Shown here: positions 22,120 through 34,561 of the stretch, one piece after another
How the letters are laid out: each line of letters starts with the position of its first letter
Position numbering within the stretch: the first letter of the stretch is position 1
Assembly (NCBI GenBank): GCA_961205875.1
Contig: OY540817.1
Coordinates: forward strand, 18,387,001-18,451,000
Length of the DNA: 64,000 nucleotides
Reading direction: 5' to 3'
DNA from: Sialis fuliginosa
Lineage: Eukaryota; Arthropoda; Insecta; Megaloptera; Sialidae
Program-made: the position numbers and the translations under genes
The notes under the pieces: model-generated
The model's database searches: none
Told to the model about the DNA's origin: nothing
The model's input: only the letters and a program-made list of their open reading frames with translations

Positions 22120-25100
22120 GAGCATCACGCACTTAAAGACCTTCGCGTGCTACTTCCCTTTTTAAAAACAAGTTAAAACTAAAAAAACAAATTAAAACTC
22201 ATACGCTAACAAAGAAGTAAATTGAATAGTTAATATCTCAGCTTGGCGCGATCGAAGAGACTCCAGTTTTTTTTAAAATGTAGCTTACACTATTATCTTT
22301 AAGAGCATCACGCACTTAAAGACCTTCGCGTGCTCCTTCATTTTTTAAAAACAAGTTAAAACTAAAAAAACAAATTAAAACTCATACGCTAACAAAGAAG
22401 TAAATTGAATAGTTAATATCTCAGCTTGGCGCGATCGAAGAGACTCCAGTTTTTTTTTTTAAATGTAGCTTACACTATTATCTTTAAGAGCATCACGCAC
22501 TTAAAGACCTTCGCGTGCTCCTTCCCTTTTTAAAAATAAGTTAAAACTAAAAAAACAAATTAAAACTCATACGCTAACAAAGAAGTAAATTGAATAGTTA
22601 ATATCTCAGCTTGGCGCGATCGAAGAGACTCCAGTTTTTTTTAAAAATGTAGCTTACACTATTATCTTTAAGAGCATCACGCACTTAAAGACCTTCGCGT
22701 GCTCCTTCCCTTTTTAAAAACAAGTTAAAACTAAAAAAACAAATTAAAACTCATACGCTAACAAAGAAGTAAATTGAATAGTTAAAATCTCAGCTTGGCG
22801 CGATCGAAGAGACTCAAGTTTTTTTTTAAAATGTAGCTTACACTATTATCTTTAAGAGCATCACGCACTTAAAGACCTTCGCGTGCTCCTTCCCTTTTTA
22901 AAAACAAGTTAAAACTAAAAAAACAAATTAAAACTCATACGCTAACAAAGAAGTAAATTGAATAGTTAATATCTCAGCTTGGCGCGATCGAAGAGACTCC
23001 AGTTTTTTTTTAAAATGTAGCTTACACTATTATCTTTAAGAGCATCACGCACTTAAAGACCTTCGCGTGCTCCTTCCCTTTTTAAAAACAAGTTAAAACT
23101 AAAAAAACAAATTAAAACTCATACGCTAACAAAGAAGTAAATTGAATAGTTAATATCTCAGCTTGGCGCGATCGAAGAGACTCCAGTTTTTTTTTAAAAA
23201 GTAGCTTACACTATTATCTTTAAGAGCATCACGCACTTAAAGACCTTCGCGTGTTCCTTCCCTTTTTAAAAACAAGTTAAAACTAAAAAAACAAATTAAA
23301 ACTCATACGCTTACAAAGAAGTAAATTGAATAGTTAATATCTCAGCTTGGCGCGATCGAAGAGACTCCAGTTTTTTTTTTAAATGTAGCTTACACTATTA
23401 TCTTTAAGAGCATCACGCACTTAAAGACCTTCGCGTGCTCCTTCCCTTTTTAAAAACAAGTTAAGACTAAAAAAACAAATTAAAACTCATACGCTAACAA
23501 AGAAGTAAATTGAATAGTTAATATTTCAGCTTGGCGCGATCGAAGAGACTCCAGTTTTTTTTTAAATGTAGCTTACACTATTATCTTTAAGAGCATCACG
23601 CACTTAAAGACCTTCGCGTGCTCCTTCCCTTTTTAAAAACAAGTTAAAACTAAAAAAACAAATTAAAACTCATACGCTAACAAAGAAGTAAATTGAATAG
23701 TTAATATCTCAGCTTGGCGCGATCGAAGAGACTCCAGTTTTTTTTTAAAATGTAGCTTACACTATTATCTTTAAGAGCATCACGCACTTAAAGACCTTCG
23801 CGTGCTCCTTCCCTTTTTAAAAACAAGTTAAAACTAAAAAAACAAATTAAAACTCATACGCTAACAAAGAAGTAAATTGAATAGTTAATATCTCAGCTTG
23901 GCGCGATCGAAGAGACTCCAGTTTTTTTTTAAAAAGTAGCTTACACTATTATCTTTAAGAGCATCACGCACTTAAAGACCTTCGCGTGTTCCTTCCCTTT
24001 TTAAAAACAAGTTAAAACTAAAAAAACAAATTAAAACTCATACGCTTACAAAGAAGTAAATTGAATAGTTAATATCTCAGCTTGGCGCGATCGAAGAGAC
24101 TCCAGTTTTTTTTTTAAATGTAGCTTACACTATTATCTTTAAGAGCATCACGCACTTAAAGACCTTCGCGTGCTCCTTCCCTTTTTAAAAACAAGTTAAG
24201 ACTAAAAAAACAAATTAAAACTCATACGCTAACAAAGAAGTAAATTGAATAGTTAATATTTCAGCTTGGCGCGATCGAAGAGACTCCAGTTTTTTTTTAA
24301 ATGTAGCTTACACTATTATCTTTAAGAGCATCACGCACTTAAAGACCTTCGCGTGCTCCTTCCCTTTTTAAAAACAAGTTAAAACTAAAAAAACAAATTA
24401 AAACTCATACGCTAACAAAGAAGTAAATTGAATAGTTAATATCTCAGCTTGGCGCGATCGAAGAGACTCCAGTTTTTTTTTAAAATGTAGCTTACACTAT
24501 TATCTTTAAGAGCATCACGCACTTAAAGACCTTCGCGTGCTCCTTCCCTTTTTAAAAACAAGTTAAAACTAAAAAAACAAATTAAAACTCATACGCTAAC
24601 AAAGAAGTAAATTGAATAGTTAATATCTCAGCTTGGCGCGATCGAAGAGACTCCAGTTTTTTTTAAAAATGTAGCTTACACTATTATCTTTAAGAGCATC
24701 ACGCACTTAAAGACCTTCGCGTGCTCCTTCCCTTTTTAAAAACAAGTTAAAACTAAAAAAACAAATTAAAACTCATACGCTAACAAAGAAGTAAATTGAA
24801 TAGTTAATATCTCAGCTTGGCGCGATCGAAGAGACTCCAGTTTTTTTTTTAAATGTAGCTTACACTATTATCTTTAAGAGCATCACGCACTTAAAGACCT
24901 TCGCGTGCTCCTTCATTTTTTAAAAACAAGTTAAAACTAAAAAAACAAATTAAAACTCATACGCTAACAAAGAAGTAAATTGAATAGTTAATATCTCAGC
25001 TTGGCGCGATCGAAGAGACTCCAGTTTTTTTTTTAAATGTAGCTTACACTATTATCTTTAAGAGCATCACGCACTTAAAGACCTTCGCGTGCTCCTTCCC

Positions 25101-25983
25101 TTTTTAAAAACAAGTTAAAACTAAAAAAAACAAATTAAAACTCATACGCTAACAAAGAAGTAAATTGAATAGTTAATATCTCAGCTTGGCGCGATCGAAG
25201 AGACTCCAGTTTTTTTTTAAAATGTAGCTTACACTATTATCTTTAAGAGCATCACGCACTTAAAGACCTTCGCGTGCTCCTTCCCTTTTTAAAAACAAGT
25301 TAAAACTAAAAAAACAAATTAAAACTCATACGCTAACAAAGAAGTAAATTGAATAGTTAATATCTCAGCTTGGCGCGATCGAAGAGACTCCAGTTTTTTT
25401 TTAAAATGTAGCTTACACTATTATCTTTAAGAGCATCACGCACTTAAAGACCTTCGCGTGCTCCTTCCCTTTTTAAAAACAAGTTAAAACTAAAAAAACA
25501 AATTAAAACTCATACGCTAACAAAGAAGTAAATTGAATAGTTAATATCTCAGCTTGGCGCGATCGAAGAGACTCCAGTTTTTTTTTTAAATGTAGCTTAC
25601 ACTATTATCTTTAAGAGCATCACGCACTTAAAGACCTTCGCGTGTTCCTTCCCTTTTTAAAAACAAGTTAAAACTAAAAAAACAAATTAAAACTCATACG
25701 CTAACAAAGAAGTAAATTGAATAGTTAATATCTCAGCTTGGCGCGATCGAAGAGACTCCAGTTTTTTTTTTAAATGTAGCTTACACTATTATCTTTAAGA
25801 GCATCACGCACTTAAAGACCTTCGCGTGCTCCTTCCCTTTTTAAAAACAAGTTAAAACTAAAAAAACAAATTAAAACTCATACGCTAACAAAGAAGTAAA
25901 TTGAATAGTTAATATCTCAGCTTGGCGCGATCGAGGAGACTCCAGTTTTTTTTTTAAAATGTAGCTTACACTATTATCTTTAA
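22118..25983. repeat. Satellite array 1: about 21 tandem units of ~184 bp
   Basis: Units start at AAGAGCATCACGCACTTAAA (22,118; 22,301; 22,486; 22,670; 22,854 ... 25,796), with a spacing of 183-185 bp. Each contains GACCTTCGCGTGCTCCTTCC, ACTCATACGCTAACAAAGAA, CAGCTTGGCGCGATCGAAGA and a T tract of 8-12. Units are almost identical, the main variation being T-tract length. Variant units (GTGTTCC with CGCTTAC; TTAAGAC with ATATTTC) recur in the same order 735 bp apart, showing recent multi-unit duplication. It is not a CRISPR: there are no unique spacers. Confidence 0.95.
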
Positions 25984-25996
25984 CCCTTAATTGCAT
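25980..25996 (-). repeat. 17-bp inverted repeat, right of the array
   Basis: TTAACCCTTAATTGCAT, the exact reverse complement of 22,103-22,119. Confidence 0.85.
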
Positions 25997-26525
25997 GATT
26001 TTTTTTATTTTAACGAAATATTAATTTTTTGAAGCAGAAGTAGGCTAGATTTAAGGGAAAAATAGTAAAAAAAATCTTTTTTTGAAAATAAAAGTTTATT
26101 TCATTTTTTTGACTTTGTAAACAAATGTTAACGTCATGCAATTTTATTATAATTCAAATGGTTCATAACAGAGGAGAAATATCTGCCATGAGTGTCATGG
26201 GACTTTCTTATACGTAGTACAGAGATTAAACAGTGTGCTTGTTTGCCATAAAAAAATCTCGCCTGGGGCGCCAGAATCGCAAAGGCCGGCTCTGTCCCCT
26301 ATACTCGAAAACCCGGGGCACTGCCCTGGTGGTAGTTAGTAGTTACGGCCCTGGGTGTAAGAACAGAAAAAAAATAATCGGTATAGGTAAAATAGAGATT
26401 TAAAACCAGAAGGACCAGAAGTGTTAAAAATTAATTTGTTTTGATTGTTGCATTTTAAATTTTCCTATTACGTATTTCGTTATTATCTATGTGTGCAATC
26501 TTCCTAATCCATGGTAGTTTTTAAC

Positions 26526-26609
26526 ATGGCTGTGGTTGTCATTTGACAGATGAATAAAGAAAATCTAATAAATGGGATTATTGTCAAAATATCCAATGTC
26601 TGGAAATGA
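26526..26609 (+). promoter_or_regulatory. Two short upstream ORFs in the PXK leader
   Basis: ATG codons at 26,526 (six codons plus stop) and 26,550 (19 codons plus stop) precede the main start at 26,613, the second ending 3 bp before it. They matter only if transcription starts upstream of them, which the sequence does not show. Confidence 0.4.
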
Positions 26610-26612
26610 TCA

Positions 26613-28642
26613 ATGGCTATATTTGAGCAACAAACAGTGCATAAAGTTACGTTAGATGATACAGAAACGATCAAATGCGTTATAGAGAACAGTCAAAATA
26701 TTAATGGATATACTGTAAGCTAATTTACATATGACGTTATAGAAATTATTTAACTTATTATTACGGTTTTTCACGTTTTGTAGGAATACATAGTTAGAGT
26801 ACAAAGAGGTCCTTTAAGAGAGCATTCCTGGTGTGTTTATAGAAGGTACAATGACTTCGTTCATCTTCACAGTTCTTTGCAAACATCCGGCTTACAATTG
26901 CCGTTTCCACCAAAGAAGTTTATTGGTAACATGAGCCGTAATTTTATTGCCGAAAGGTTGACTGCTTTACAAAGTTATCTAAATATTGTAATGATGAATC
27001 CAATCTTAGCTTCTTCTTTAGCTACTAAGAAATTTATCGATCCTGATAATTATTCTGTGCCATTCCAAGGTATTTAAAATGTTTCATTATTTACTTTAAT
27101 TATATGATTCAAATGATCATACTTATTTTAGAAGTGGCACTTCAGCATGTATCGTTGGCTCTTCGGAGCGAAATTGGTTGGGAAGTAGTAACGCCTTTAT
27201 TTGAAATTGGCTGGAGGTTAAGGAAACATTATTTCCAAATTAGAAATCGTGCAAATCTTAAAGAAGAGTTGTTTGCAAGCTGGGAGGAATTTGGTCCTGA
27301 TAAATATCTTGAAAACAAAGATATACAAATTGTGATGAAAAGTTTTACTCAACTGAAGGTATTATATTATTTTTATTATAAAAAAAAATTTAATATCATA
27401 TTACAAAAATTAATATTTTTACAGCACCCATATATTCAACCAGTTGAATTATGTCTATGCACTGAAACAGGAGGTTTAGCAGTGAGACAATCATTGAAGA
27501 ACGGTACACTGCGTGATATTCTGTGTAATGCGAAACCCAGACAGTCTTTCTTAAAGAAATACGGCAATCCCAAAGGCCATAGACCTTTGACAGACGTACA
27601 AGTAGCGTCTTATGGCCGACAAATATTAGAAGCTTTACAGTTTTTACATGATAAATTAATACCGTATGGTAAGTTATATTTATTTCCAACAATTGTAAAA
27701 TATTATTTTGAAAAAAAATTTGTTTTAGGTCACTTACATACTGGAAATATTGCAATAGAAGGTGATTGTGCTCGTCTATTGGACATAGAAAATGGTATAC
27801 TTGGCGTTCCGTCATTTTACAGACCATACTTTGTTCAACACAAAAGGATATCTACGTTAGAAGCTATTGATGTTTACAGTTTCGGACACATACTGTATGA
27901 AATGATATTTGGCAAGCCTTTACATGAATCTGTATGTGATGATTTACCACCTATAGCTTTCCGTAAGTAAAAAGACTTTCTTATATGTGTACAAATATGT
28001 AATTATATTTAACAAATTTTAACTCTTATCATAGGACCCGTTCTCGAATCAATATTATCGCCAGAAGCTTGCAAAACTGGATTACCTAGTATTAATTCAT
28101 TACTGTCTCATTCTTGCTTCAACTGTACACAAGTCATGTATGAGAAGCCGCAATTAAAACTGCCTGTGAATATTAAGGAACAGCTAAGGATTACCAGAGA
28201 TAAAACAGAGAGTCGATTAAAAGAAGAACAAAAGTTAGTCAGAAGTCAGAAGAAAATTGCTAGAGTTCAGGAAATGATGAGCAATGAAGAGGAATTAAAG
28301 AAAAGAAGAAATAGAGCTGTGAGTTTATTTATTTAAATCTGAAAAATTGATTTTATATTGTTTATGCCGTTACTGAGATAATGAAGGTTGAAAACAGATT
28401 TTATGCATGACATCACTTGCATTTATTTATAAAAAAAAAAGTCTGCAGTGACTAAATTATATTATGTAGAACTAATTGAACTCTACAAAATGATCATAGA
28501 TAACCTCACTTTGTCCATTGTTGTAATATTTTTGTTCTTTAAATAGAAACATCAACGCAAAGAACCGTCTCCAGAACGTTCTGAAAGTACAAGCACGATT
28601 GGAACTCTCTCATCTGATATACTGCCAGAAAACGTTTCTTGA
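26613..28642 (+). CDS. PXK: PX domain-containing pseudokinase, PXK-like (7 exons, 490 aa)
   Basis: Exons 26613-26714, 26784-27069, 27132-27358, 27425-27668, 27729-27962, 28035-28318 and 28547-28642; all junctions are GT-AG and keep frame. The N-terminal PX domain (about residues 10-125) has RRYNDF (54-59) and PFPPKKFIGN (74-83), which fit phosphoinositide binding at endosomes. The kinase-like domain follows: the catalytic-loop position reads YGHLHTGN (286-293) instead of HRDLKxxN, and the DFG position reads DIEN (305-308), so catalysis is unlikely. The C-terminus is a basic Lys/Arg/Glu-rich helix (KEEQKLVRSQKKIARVQE) and a Ser/Thr tail. Vertebrate PXK acts in endosomal trafficking and binds Na,K-ATPase; the same role here is inference. 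It is shorter at the C-terminus than human PXK and lacks the Pro-rich tail. Confidence 0.93.
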
Positions 28643-30020
28643 AAACAAAAATCTACTATTGGAATCATGTCATAGTATTGTTGAATCTTAGGGACTTATT
28701 TTTTATAAAATTATTTAAAACCAGACTTATATTGTGTTCCATTTTATGCCAAAAGAAGTCTGATGTTTTATTTTTTTAAACATAAATTATAAAATTAAGT
28801 TCCTGGAGGTCAATACTTATCAATGTTAATTAAACTGATATTATTTTTATTACCAATAGCAAACAGAAATGCCGTCACTAAACATTTTTTATAATGGAGA
28901 TTTGTCATATATCTGAATGTTTTTTAAGATGGTTAAAACTGAAACTGATATAAGTTTTAGTAAAATGTATTTATATATATGTACAGAGTGTCCCATCTTT
29001 ACAGGACAAGACAATTTTCTTGAAAATATTTTGACATACAGCTGAAACAAAAGTGATTTTTTCTATCTATTGCCGCCCCTTTTTAACGCTGCAAAAAATC
29101 ATGTATCTGTTTTTGTCCTTCGAAGACAGGGTACTCTGTACAATTTAATTCCTATTATATTTTAATGTTACTATATGTGCTGCCATCTATTAAACAAAAA
29201 GCAATCTCTGATGCGTTATGATTAATTGTAAGTAAATTTAATTTACTGATAATTTTAAATGTTTAAAGATAATATTAGCTTGAATTTCTTACAAGTGAAT
29301 TTTATATATACATTCGAAAAATTGTTATGTGGTAATAGTGTTAATTAATAATAGCCAAGGGCAGTTAAAATATTTCTTAAAAATTTATCTAGTATTGCTT
29401 CTATATATATATTATTTATTTTATATTAGAACTGCAAGTTACCAAAGTGTATTTTAATATATTTTAAATTGTATTTTGTCTATATAATTAATGTTGTAAC
29501 GTATACTACTAAACAATTATAAGTTTTGCAGGATAAATATTTATCAGATGAATTATTTATTCTTAGAACTTGTAATTTCATTTTATAATTCAACATACTT
29601 TAATGTTAAAAAAATTAGTAAAAAAACAAAAAAAACCATAACGTTTTTTTTGTTGATACATCGAGTGGATAAAAATTTCTTATTTGACAATGTAGTCATT
29701 TATAGACATTTATTTTATCCACCAGTATATCAGAAATTAGTTATATGATATTGAAGATTTTAATAATTTTACAAAAATTCAAGATGTCATTTCACCAATC
29801 TATTTTTTTTTTTAACCTGATTACGTAAGTTAAAAAAAATAAATGTGTTAATGTCTGTTATTTTATTATCTCAAATGTTTATATTGTAATTTTACATCTG
29901 TTAAAATATTTTTTATTGTTTATATTTACAATTGTAAATTATATTATGTAAATAAAAAAACCAAATAATTACGGACTTATTTTTTATTGTTATTTATAAG
30001 GTAATAATATTCTATACACA
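28643..30020 (+). other. 3' flank of PXK, AT-rich
   Basis: Probable 3' UTR followed by the gap to COX8. Several AATAAA words occur (for example near 29,838 and 29,951), so the poly(A) site cannot be fixed. It contains the MITE at 28,984. No other gene. Confidence 0.5.
28984..29138. mobile_element. Tc1/mariner-type MITE, 155 bp
   Basis: Ends CAGAGTGTCCC and GGGTACTCTG, nearly inverted, with TA on both sides (28,982-28,983 and 29,139-29,140). It lies about 340 bp past the PXK stop, perhaps in its 3' UTR. Confidence 0.65.
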
Positions 30021-30039
30021 TTTTGTCTATTATACAAGT

Positions 30040-30225
30040 CTATTGATGGTTTTTGTAATTTTCCAAATTACACATAACGTAAGAAGGAATGGCAAAGAAT
30101 GATGTGAACAAGATCAGTCCATGTACTACTTTCTCGCCAAATGAAATACGAACTCTTGGTGGTCCGGAAACAACAACACACATTTGCCGTGCTGGAATTC
30201 TTGTAAGACTTCTGACACCCAACAT
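30040..30225 (-). CDS. COX8: Cytochrome c oxidase subunit 8-like (61 aa)
   Basis: The coding exon begins at an ATG placed directly after a TTTACAG acceptor (30,226-30,227 on the minus strand) and ends in TAG. The product MLGVRSLTRIPARQM... has a basic, Arg-rich N-terminus suited to mitochondrial import, then PPRVRISFGEKVVHG, one transmembrane helix (LILFTSFFAIPSYVMCNL) and a short tail ENYKNHQ. Length, single helix and the PPRVRIS...EK...NLENYK pattern fit the small inner-membrane subunit VIII of complex IV. A non-coding first exon probably ends at the GTAAGT donor at 30,400-30,395. Other small complex IV subunits have similar architecture, but subunit 8 fits best. Confidence 0.8.
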   Translation of the reverse strand: MLGVRSLTRIPARQMCVVVSGPPRVRISFGEKVVHGLILFTSFFAIPSYVMCNLENYKNHQ

Positions 30226-30400
30226 CTGTAAATGAACAAACAAAAATACTCAAATGTTATTGATTGACTGTAATGTCGAGAAAATTAGGTTAGAACTTAG
30301 ATCATTCACTTCTTTAATTATTCAAGCATTTTATTTGATGAAAATGGATATAAAGTTAATGTCTAATAAATATTGAAGATATTAAAAGTGATACACTTAC

Positions 30401-30540
30401 TTTGTCTGGAAAATTTAGTACACTTACGTAAGAAAATGTCAATGATAAAATTTTCCGTCACTGACTAGAGTGACTAGGAATTTTATTCAGATGAACGTGT
30501 TTACATGGAAATAATCGACATTCTCTAAAAGTGGTATTGT
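30401..30540 (-). other. Probable non-coding first exon of COX8
   Basis: A GTAAGT donor (minus strand, 30,400-30,395) matches the acceptor at 30,226. No in-frame start lies in this part; one ATG is followed at once by TAA. The 5' boundary is a guess. Confidence 0.4.
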
Positions 30541-30543
30541 TTG

Positions 30544-30572
30544 CGCATGACGTCACAAATATTACCCACGTG
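30544..30572. promoter_or_regulatory. CRE and E-box cluster between COX8 and REEP5
   Basis: TGACGTCA (30,548-30,555, palindromic CRE) overlaps TGCGCATGACG, which resembles an NRF-1 half site; CACGTG (30,567-30,572) follows 11 bp later. It lies just upstream of the probable COX8 first exon and about 630 bp before the REEP5 start. Such sites are usual in nuclear genes for mitochondrial proteins; function here is inference. Confidence 0.5.
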
Positions 30573-31204
30573 ACAATTTATAGCTCAATGATTAGAGAAA
30601 ACTAAATGATACTGGATTTTGATTCGTTGGTTTATATTTATTTTCAAATTACTTTTATATTATGTGCGCAAGATAATCTGAATAAATTCATAAATAATTA
30701 CAGGTTGACAAACAGTGAAATCATAAATATGACATGTAAATCTTATTGATTTCATCAATGCTGCCAATTTCGACAGGTATTTGAAATAAGGTAAGAAGTG
30801 ATTCTATTTTTGTATATTTATTTATATTTCAATCAATTTAATAATATAATGCAAATCGTATTTTAAATATAACTGTGCTTACGTAAAGTATGTTCTATAT
30901 GTATGGAAAATTAGTATATGTATATTCATATAAACTTCAGAAGTAAAGAGATTTAGATTCTTTTGTTTATGATTATACCTGTTTTGCAGCAATAAAAATA
31001 AAAGACTTGTTTCAAATTTTACGTAATACTGCATGACCATTTATTTATTGTATGCATGTATACGACAGAATAATAAAGTAATAATTGCTAGATTAATATA
31101 TCTAGCTCAATTTCCTGCTTTGCGGTTTTTTTAACGACCTTGACCGTTGTAGATTGCTGTGACTGTCAAATATTTCGAAAAATAAAAAATAAAATTTTTA
31201 TACA
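30573..31204 (+). other. Upstream region and possible 5' UTR of REEP5
   Basis: Shared upstream region of divergent COX8 and REEP5. A possible UTR donor, AAG|GTAAGAAG, occurs at about 30,790. No other features are seen. Confidence 0.4.
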
Positions 31205-32071
<867 letters not shown>

Positions 32072-32230
32072 ATAAGAAGTTTTGTGCACAATTTCTTTGC
32101 TGTTAATCATTTTATTACCAATTTATTATTTTTAGCGGGTACATTTGAGAAGTTGTGTAAATCTTAGTTTATATCAATTTGTGTGGCCTGCATTTGTGAT
32201 TGTTTTTACTTTTTAAAAATATGGTGAAAG

Positions 32231-32236
32231 AATAAA
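32231..32236 (+). terminator. Poly(A) signal of REEP5
   Basis: AATAAA 160 bp after the stop codon, followed by a T-rich tract. Confidence 0.6.
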
Positions 32237-32594
32237 GATGTTTACGAAATTATATTGTTTTATTTTTAATGTGTTCCTATATCCTTGAAATAAAATAATA
32301 TATAAAAATTGATAAAATGTTTTTAATGCATATACCTAGTCATTTTTATTTTGTAATTAAAATATGTACTTTCACAAAGATAATAAGTAATCAATAATTT
32401 ATGTAATTAATTTAAGTGCATATCAATTATTTGTCCTTGAATAGAATATTTTATTTTGTTGTAAGTATACATAATTTTTTTTTTTAATGATGCAATTTGA
32501 CAAATGATCATACAAACTGCAACAATATTATACGACGTTTTGGTTGGAAAAAATGTTTAGTTATTAACAGAGCAGAAAAATACTGAAATATAAA
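32237..32594. other. REEP5-NFS1 spacer and NFS1 promoter
   Basis: AT-rich, about 360 bp. It must contain the NFS1 start site, but no clear TATA or initiator stands out. Confidence 0.4.
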
Positions 32595-34448
32595 ATGAGT
32601 TCTTTCTCAACGATTCTCCGTCGTGCCCAGAAGTTTAAAATTATCTTTATCAGAAGCTTTGCTAGCGGTAATGTTTATTGAGGTTATGTTTCTGCAATAT
32701 TTACTTATAAATTAAATTTTATAGAAAATAACTTCGCAATTAAAGATGAAGCAATTGGAAGACCCTTATATTTGGATGCCCAAGCCACAACACCTCTGGT
32801 AAGATAAAATTAACCTTAATATCTATAAATAATTATAGTCATTTGAAATTTTCAATAGGACCCTCGAGTTTTTGATGCAATGCTACCGTATTTAACAAAC
32901 TATTATGGTAATCCTCACTCGCGTACTCATGCTTATGGTTGGGAAAGTGAGAAAGCTGTAGAAACAGGCAGGCAACAGATTGCTGAATTGATAGGCGCAG
33001 ATCCACGTGAAATTGTATTTACTAGCGGTGCAACAGAATCAAATAACATAGCTATAAAAGGTGTAGCTAAGTTTTATGCTGAAAAAAAGAAGCATATCAT
33101 CACAACACAAACTGTATGGCTTTTAAAAAAATTTTATTGTAGCTCTTATGTTAGCAAATTTTTTTTTATAGGAACATAAATGTGTTCTTGATTCGTGCCG
33201 CTATCTTGAGGGGGAAGGATTTTCAGTAACTTACTTACCTGTAGGTACAAACGGTGTAATCTCATTATCAGACTTAGAGCAAGCGATTACTCCTGAAACT
33301 TCGATTGTATCTATAATGGCGGTGAACAATGAGATCGGCGTGAAACAACCGATAAGTGAAATAGGACACCTCTGTAAAAAGAAGAAGGTGTTCTTCCATA
33401 CAGATGCAGCTCAAGCAATAGGGAAAGTTGAAATCGATGTACAGAAAATGAATATAGATTTGATGTCCATTTCTGGACATAAAATTTACGGGCCTAAAGG
33501 TAAAATTTAACTAAAACAATTCCCATAATAGAACAGTTAATATTATAATATTATTTTAAGGTATTGGTGCACTTTATGTACGCCGTCGTCCGCGAGTTCG
33601 TCTTGTCGCACTACAATCAGGGGGAGGCCAAGAAAGAGGTCTGCGATCTGGTACTGTACCAACACCTTTAGTTGTGGGGCTGGGTGCAGCGTGTGAGATT
33701 GCTAAGGCTGAATGGAAGTATGACCACGCACGGATGCAGATGCTGTCACAAAGACTGCTTAATCATTTCAATGGCAGGCTCACGCATGTTATTAGGAATG
33801 GAGATCCAGAGCATACTTATCCGGGCTGTGTTAATTTATCTTTTGCATATGTTGAAGGTAAGAAATACACTATAGATTTTGTAACTGATTTTAATGATCT
33901 AAGATTTATATTATTATTATGACCTGAACTTGAACCATTCGGTTATTTGCACATATAAATTATATCGTCGACATTTAATTTTTAGGGGAATCTCTTTTAA
34001 TGGCTTTAAAAGATATTGCATTGAGTAGCGGCTCTGCGTGTACATCAGCATCTTTAGAACCTTCATATGTTCTTCGAGCAATTGGCGCAGATGAAGACTT
34101 GGCACATAGTTCAATAAGGTAATTGGATTTTTAAAATTCAATCAACTCTAATTAGTTTTAAAAACTACATTACTATCTCTAAGCTACGTATAGTTTGAAT
34201 ATGAAAGTTCACTGGCCTAAGCATTGTTATAAACGTTATATGATATTTTATTTAATAGTTTTTTGTATATGTATTTGTAATTATTTTAATATAGATTTGG
34301 ATTGGGAAGATTTACAACTGAAGAAGAAGTTGATTATACAGCAAATAAGTGTATTATGCATGTAACTAGGTTAAGGGAGATGTCACCACTTTGGGAAATG
34401 ATTCAAGAAGGAATTGACATTAAGACAATACAATGGTCACAACACTAA
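32595..34448 (+). CDS. NFS1: Mitochondrial cysteine desulfurase NFS1 (7 exons, 437 aa)
   Basis: Exons 32595-32667, 32725-32798, 32859-33113, 33172-33499, 33561-33857, 33986-34118 and 34295-34448, all in frame. A PLP-dependent class V enzyme that takes sulfur from cysteine as a persulfide and hands it to the ISCU scaffold for Fe-S cluster assembly, with ISD11 and acyl carrier protein, in the mitochondrial matrix. The basic, Ser/Arg-rich N-terminus (first ~24 residues) is an import signal. Seen landmarks: [14 protein letters not shown], the [11 protein letters not shown] loop, [15 protein letters not shown] (210-215), PLP lysine in [10 protein letters not shown] (K238), the [13 protein letters not shown] segment and catalytic Cys361 in [10 protein letters not shown]. 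The C-terminal ...IQWSQH is typical. Length is close to human NFS1 (457), shorter by a shorter presequence. Confidence 0.97.
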
Positions 34449-34555
34449 ATGTTGTTTAATTGCTTGTTACTGTTACGAAGAAGGATAGAATATTAATGTA
34501 ATATTATTGTATTATTTTTGCATTTTATTTTTTCAGATAAATGTTTTTAAATATA

Positions 34556-34561
34556 AATAAA
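34556..34561 (+). terminator. Poly(A) signal of NFS1
   Basis: AATAAA about 110 bp after the NFS1 stop codon. Confidence 0.6.

Larger units (their letters stand above)
21341..26293. mobile_element. hAT-like unit carrying a satellite array (4,953 bp)
   Basis: The left end CAGGGCCGGCC and right end GGCCGGCTCTG are inverted repeats with one mismatch. The unit is flanked by a perfect 8-bp duplication, TCCCCTAT (21,333-21,340 and 26,294-26,301). Inside are, in order, a hAT dimerisation-domain relic (21,583-21,828), a first copy of the right terminus (about 21,992-22,036), the 21-unit array and a second copy of the right terminus (about 26,249-26,293). Only the distal terminus is paired with the target duplication. 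The simplest reading is that the whole block, array included, inserted as one unit, or that the array grew inside it later. Confidence 0.75.

Noticed and set aside
22118..25983. CRISPR-like regular repeat array
   Set aside because: The units are fully tandem without unique spacers, and the DNA is eukaryotic; it is a satellite.
27396..27827. 143-codon minus-strand frame
   Set aside because: It is antisense to PXK exons 4 and 5, which have strong homology.
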